Positions 6,349-9,560 of a stretch of DNA of 9,560 nt are shown here, in pieces (the stretch's first letter is position 1; the number at the start of each line of letters is the position of its first letter). The stretch is from Nanobdellota archaeon. Its GTDB lineage: Archaea > Nanobdellota > Nanobdellia > SCGC-AAA011-G17 > VGLX01. The notes under the pieces were generated by a model. That model was not told the origin of the DNA. It searched no databases and saw only the letters and a list, made by a program, of their open reading frames with translations. A program made the translations under genes and the position numbers. Where the stretch lies: NCBI GenBank assembly GCA_030691925.1, contig JAUYDG010000032.1, positions 1 to 9,560 on the forward strand. Reading direction: 5' to 3'.

Positions 6349-8229
6349 ATGGATTTCAAGACTACTAAAGATATTAAAGTATCTGCGGGCATGGCTGACC
6401 AGATTATAGGCCAGGATGAGGCTGTTGAGATTATTAAGAAAGCAGCCAAGCAGAGGAGGCACGTTTTTCTTATTGGTGACCCAGGAACTGGCAAGTCTAT
6501 GGTTGGCCAGGCATTAGCGGAGCTGTTGCCTAAAGAAAAGCTGGTGGATATCATCTCCTTGCCTAACCCTACTGATGAGAATGTCCCTTTGATTAAGACT
6601 GTTCCTCGCGGCCACGGTAGGGAGTTGGTTTCGAAGTTGAATATTCAGGCGATGACCGCTTTTAAGAATCAGAGCTGGCTGATTTTTGGCTTGGTTATTT
6701 TTGTTTCTCTCCTGCCTTACTATTTCTGGAAGACAGGTCAGATATCTGATGTTATTTATGCTGCCAGCATGATTACCGGCATATTTTTTATTGTTGGTTT
6801 CATGCTTTTCATGAATCTCAACAGGAGGGCTTCGATTTTTGGGGGCGGTGAGAGGAAGCAGATTCAGGTGCCTAAGCTTCTGATAGATAATTCCGATAAG
6901 AAGAAGTCGGTGTTCATTGATGGTACAGGCGCGCAGGATGGCGCTTTGCTTGGCGATGTGCTTCACGACCCCTTGCAGTCTGGCGGTCTCGGAACGCCAG
7001 CTTATCAGAGGCTGATTCCTGGCATGATTCACAGGGCGAATGGCGGTGTTTTGTTTATCGATGAGGTATCTACTTTGTCGCCCAGGTCTCAGCAGGAGAT
7101 CTTGACTGTTCTGCAGGAGAAGAAGTATCCTATTACTGGCCAGAGTGAGCGTTCTTCTGGCTCCATGGTGAGGAGTGAGCCTGTGCCTGTTGACTTTGTT
7201 TTGGTTGCTGCTGGTAATGTTGAGACTGTTACTCATATGAATCCTGCTTTGAGGTCTAGGATTAGGGGTTATGGTTATGAGGTTTACATGAATACTAACA
7301 TGCCTGACACCAAGGAGAACAGGGATAAGATTGCTGTTTTCGTCGCCCAGGAGGTTGCGAAGGATGGTAAGATCCCTCCTTTTAGCAAGGCTGCTGTTGA
7401 GACTATAATCGGTGAGGCTAGGAAGAGGGCGGGCATGGCTGATAAGATTACTTTAAGGTTGAGGGAGCTTGGCGGTCTTGTCAGGGCTGCCGGTGATTTG
7501 GCTAAGGAGAGGAATGCTTCTGTTGTTGAGCCTGAGCATATTAAGGAAGCCTTGAAGGTTGCCAGGACTTTGGAGGAGCAGATAGCTGATAGGTATATTG
7601 AGGACAAGAAAAAGTATGAAGTGATAATAACCAAAGGCAAGCGTGTTGGTAGGGTTAATGGTCTGGCTGTTATCGGTTCTGGCAGCACGTTTTCAGGGAT
7701 TATACTGCCTATAGAGTCTGAGGTTACCCTGGGGGGTAAGAAGACAGAGTTTATTGCTACTGGCAAGCTTGGTGAGATTGCTAGGGAAGCTGTTAAGAAT
7801 GTTTCTGCTATCATCATGAAGTATTTTGGTGAGGATATCAAGGAGAAGTATGATATCTTCATCCAGTTCCTGCAGACGTATGAAGGTGTTGAGGGTGATT
7901 CTGCTAGTATTGCGGTTGCTACTGCTATCATTTCTGCTTTGAAGGGCGTTCCTGTGAAGCAGGATTTGGCTATGACCGGTTCTTTGTCTGTAAGGGGTGA
8001 TGTTTTGGCTGTGGGTGGCGTGACTGCTAAGGTGGAGGCTGCTATAGCGGCAGGCATCCCGAGGGTTATCATCCCTAAGGCTAACGAGCGTGATGTTATC
8101 TTGTCTCCTGCTGACAGGAAGAAGGTTGAGATTATTCCTGTTTCTACGATTCAGGAGGTTTTGAAGGAAGCTTTGGTTTGGAAGGGTAAAGAGAAGATCT
8201 TGAAAAAGATAATAAGAAGGTCTAGGTAG
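6349..8229 (+). CDS. lonB: Membrane-bound ATP-dependent protease LonB
   Basis: Archaeal LonB, a membrane-anchored AAA+ serine protease that degrades damaged and regulatory proteins. The 626-residue length matches intein-free LonB. Order: Walker A GDPGTGKS (43-50); two membrane segments inserted within the AAA+ domain (about 109-127 and 133-156), the hallmark of archaeal LonB; Walker B GGVLFIDE (232-239); sensor 1 N290; arginine-finger region LRSRIRG (301-307); sensor 2 around LRLRE (369-373); protease domain with catalytic Ser in EGDSAS (S518) and catalytic Lys in GVTAKVEAA (K561). The Ser-Lys spacing of 43 is as in Methanocaldococcus Lon. All catalytic residues are present and there is no intein. 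The start is at leaderless distance from a TATA-like element. A basic tail (KKIIRRSR) ends the protein. Confidence 0.97.
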   Translation: MDFKTTKDIKVSAGMADQIIGQDEAVEIIKKAAKQRRHVFLIGDPGTGKSMVGQALAELLPKEKLVDIISLPNPTDENVPLIKTVPRGHGRELVSKLNIQAMTAFKNQSWLIFGLVIFVSLLPYYFWKTGQISDVIYAASMITGIFFIVGFMLFMNLNRRASIFGGGERKQIQVPKLLIDNSDKKKSVFIDGTGAQDGALLGDVLHDPLQSGGLGTPAYQRLIPGMIHRANGGVLFIDEVSTLSPRSQQEILTVLQEKKYPITGQSERSSGSMVRSEPVPVDFVLVAAGNVETVTHMNPALRSRIRGYGYEVYMNTNMPDTKENRDKIAVFVAQEVAKDGKIPPFSKAAVETIIGEARKRAGMADKITLRLRELGGLVRAAGDLAKERNASVVEPEHIKEALKVARTLEEQIADRYIEDKKKYEVIITKGKRVGRVNGLAVIGSGSTFSGIILPIESEVTLGGKKTEFIATGKLGEIAREAVKNVSAIIMKYFGEDIKEKYDIFIQFLQTYEGVEGDSASIAVATAIISALKGVPVKQDLAMTGSLSVRGDVLAVGGVTAKVEAAIAAGIPRVIIPKANERDVILSPADRKKVEIIPVSTIQEVLKEALVWKGKEKILKKIIRRSR

Positions 8230-8240
8230 TTTTCAAAACA

Positions 8241-8284
8241 TTTATATATTAGTTACCACTAAAGAATAGTAATGTATAGGGGGT
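8241..8284 (+). promoter_or_regulatory. Promoter and leader of the GalT-like gene
   Basis: TATA box TTTATATATT (8241-8250) predicts a start near 8271. A Shine-Dalgarno-like AGGGGGT (8278-8284) lies 4 bases before the ATG at 8289. The TATA box runs into the inverted repeat TTAGT-TACC-ACTAA (8249-8262), a possible operator. The predicted start coincides with an AUG (8272) opening a six-codon frame that ends in the main start codon (see findings). Confidence 0.5.
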
Positions 8285-8288
8285 ATTT

Positions 8289-9320
8289 ATGAAAGAAGAC
8301 CCGTTCAAGGAATTCGAAACTGTAAAATCAATTTCTTTGAATACTCAGGAGGGCAGCAAGAATTCCATCATATCTCTCCGCTTGGACCCCTTGTTTGGCA
8401 AATATTCCCCCCACTCCGCTTCCATATCAGAGGAGAGGGCTAAGAGGCCTGAGAATATCAAGCACGTTAGGAAAGAGACCAAGCAGGAAGGCTGCATATT
8501 TTGTGAGCCTAAAATATATGAAGTTACACCAAGCCCAAGGATAGACCACAGCAGGGAGGGCATGTACACTCCTAAAGGCAAGCCTATACTGTCTGTCCCT
8601 AACCTTTACCCGTTTTCTCCTGACCATTACGTTACTGTTTTCGCTGACCACAAGCCGGATATAATAGACTTGCTGAAGGAAGACCTGGTTAATTATATCG
8701 AAACGGCATTTTATTTTGCCAATAAGTTCAGGGCGGAAAAGGCTGAAGGCATGTGGGATTTTATCAACTGGGGCGCTAGTGCTGGTGCTTCTCAGCCGCA
8801 CCCTCATGCTCAGAGGGGCACTTTAGAAAAACAGCTTAATTCCATGATAACTCTAGAGCAGGTTTCTCTTGCTAAAAGAGCGAAAGATATTAGTAAGGAT
8901 CCTTTTGAGATTTACATGTCTAAAGTGAGGGAGAGCCCTTATTTCATATTTGAAAATGATTTTTTGTTCATATGCGCACCATTTGCTCCAAAATTTGCGG
9001 ATCAAGTGGATATTATTTCCAAAAAAGGGTTCAATACGCTGTTGGACACTAGCTGGGATTATAGAAGGGGCTTGGCTGAGTCTATGATTGGGGTGTTTCA
9101 TGCTTTAGGAAACAAGCGAGGCGTTGATGACTTTAATCTTACACTGCATCAGAACTTCTTTGAGGTTAAGGATTTTTACAGGCTTCACTGGCACGTTTAC
9201 CCTAGGAATAAGAGCAATCTCGGTGGGATGGAATTGAACAATTCTTATGTTGTGGGGGTTTTCCCACAGGTTACTGCAAAGGCCTTAAGGGAGCATTTCG
9301 GCGTTAAGGGCTATGATTAG
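8289..9320 (+). CDS. GalT-like nucleotidylyltransferase (HIT superfamily)
   Basis: A 343-residue relative of galactose-1-phosphate uridylyltransferase, which swaps hexose-1-phosphate onto a nucleotide through a covalent His-nucleotide intermediate. The zinc-site pattern is visible: CIFC (C69, C72), H121 in FADHKP and H171. Catalytic HPHAQ (171-175) puts the nucleophile at H173, aligned to the HPHGQ of E. coli GalT, preceded by a similar GASAGAS loop. The C-terminal half has LHWHVYPR (299-306) and a closing VVGVF...AKALREHFG, matching the second GalT domain. The fold and active site look intact. The substrate is unclear: UDP-hexose exchange is the family default, but ADP-sugar phosphorylases share these motifs, and no Leloir pathway neighbour is in the window. 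The Shine-Dalgarno supports this ATG. Its stop overlaps that of the convergent gene by four bases. Confidence 0.85.
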   Translation: MKEDPFKEFETVKSISLNTQEGSKNSIISLRLDPLFGKYSPHSASISEERAKRPENIKHVRKETKQEGCIFCEPKIYEVTPSPRIDHSREGMYTPKGKPILSVPNLYPFSPDHYVTVFADHKPDIIDLLKEDLVNYIETAFYFANKFRAEKAEGMWDFINWGASAGASQPHPHAQRGTLEKQLNSMITLEQVSLAKRAKDISKDPFEIYMSKVRESPYFIFENDFLFICAPFAPKFADQVDIISKKGFNTLLDTSWDYRRGLAESMIGVFHALGNKRGVDDFNLTLHQNFFEVKDFYRLHWHVYPRNKSNLGGMELNNSYVVGVFPQVTAKALREHFGVKGYD

Positions 9321-9560
9321 AGAAGTTTTTTGTACATTTCGTAGGCCTCGTCTGTCATCGTCCATTGTTTTCTCCTTATGAACGTGGTCCCTTTCTTAGT
9401 GTTTTTCATCTGTTTTATAAGCCTCTGCTTCTCCATAGTTTTAAGTATTTTTAGAACGAACTCGTCATTTCTTGCTATTTCATCGCTTATCTGTTTCGTG
9501 AACACGCCCCTTAGGCCGGAATCGTATAGGACGTAGAGTATTTCCTCTTTTATCTTTTCC
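9317..9560 (-). CDS. Winged-helix protein, C-terminal part (start beyond the window), possibly RPC34-like
   Basis: An open frame enters from the right edge and runs 80 codons to a TAA at 9317-9319. It starts (in window) EKIKEEILYVLYDSGLRGVF and has a full winged-helix pattern: helix, TKQISDEIARND, recognition helix FVLKILKTMEKQRLIKQMKN, then a wing (KKGTTFIRRKQWTM). GxxTKxI..., then VxKILKxxExxxLIK..K, resembles the winged helix of RNA polymerase III subunit RPC34/C39 and its archaeal homologues, which touch RNA polymerase and DNA. The resemblance is by eye; a MarR-like or other winged-helix regulator is possible. An internal GTG (9505) is not needed as a start because the frame continues to the edge. 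The gene converges on the GalT-like gene. Confidence 0.7.
   Translation of the reverse strand, partial: EKIKEEILYVLYDSGLRGVFTKQISDEIARNDEFVLKILKTMEKQRLIKQMKNTKKGTTFIRRKQWTMTDEAYEMYKKLL

Noticed and set aside
7284..8072. 262-codon open frame on the minus strand across lonB
   Set aside because: Antisense shadow of the intact LonB protease domain; composition reflects the reverse complement of lonB codons.

Overview
The window is archaeal chromosomal DNA. It carries family D DNA polymerase genes, an Orc1/Cdc6 initiator, a membrane-anchored archaeal LonB protease, TATA boxes about 27 bp upstream of start codons (leaderless transcription), and little intergenic space. PolD excludes bacteria and the classical Crenarchaeota. 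A compact euryarchaeal-type or DPANN-like archaeon fits, but I cannot fix the lineage from the sequence alone.

Layout: the left part (1-4264, all minus strand) is a replication cluster read as orc1/cdc6 -> PolD small subunit DP1 (ATGA overlap) -> PolD large subunit DP2. The DP2 frame stops after only 416 codons, well short of the catalytic half. A 434-bp gene-free region upstream of orc1/cdc6 (4265-4698) looks like a replication origin. It has a 57-nt stretch with no G or C, flanked by two copies of the 13-mer TTCCATAGGAAAT in inverted orientation, each followed by a G-rich string, as in archaeal origin recognition boxes (ORBs). Beyond it lies a minus-strand Nog1-like GTPase whose 3' end runs into the right-hand ORB.

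At 5650-5705 one near-palindromic TATA box sits midway between the divergent starts of the GTPase and a small two-pass membrane protein. The plus strand then carries that membrane protein, a small PRC-barrel protein, LonB and a GalT-like nucleotidyltransferase of the HIT superfamily. The last meets, tail to tail with overlapping stop codons, a partial minus-strand winged-helix gene that leaves the window on the right.

Functionally, initiator, polymerase subunits and origin belong together: Orc1/Cdc6 would bind the ORBs next to its own gene and load the replication machinery that includes PolD. Nog1 (ribosome assembly), LonB (membrane protein quality control), PRC-barrel and GalT-like genes are ordinary housekeeping neighbours. 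The points most worth checking are the early end of DP2, the origin architecture and the GTPase tail fused into the origin. I see no CRISPR array, insertion sequence, tRNA or rRNA.
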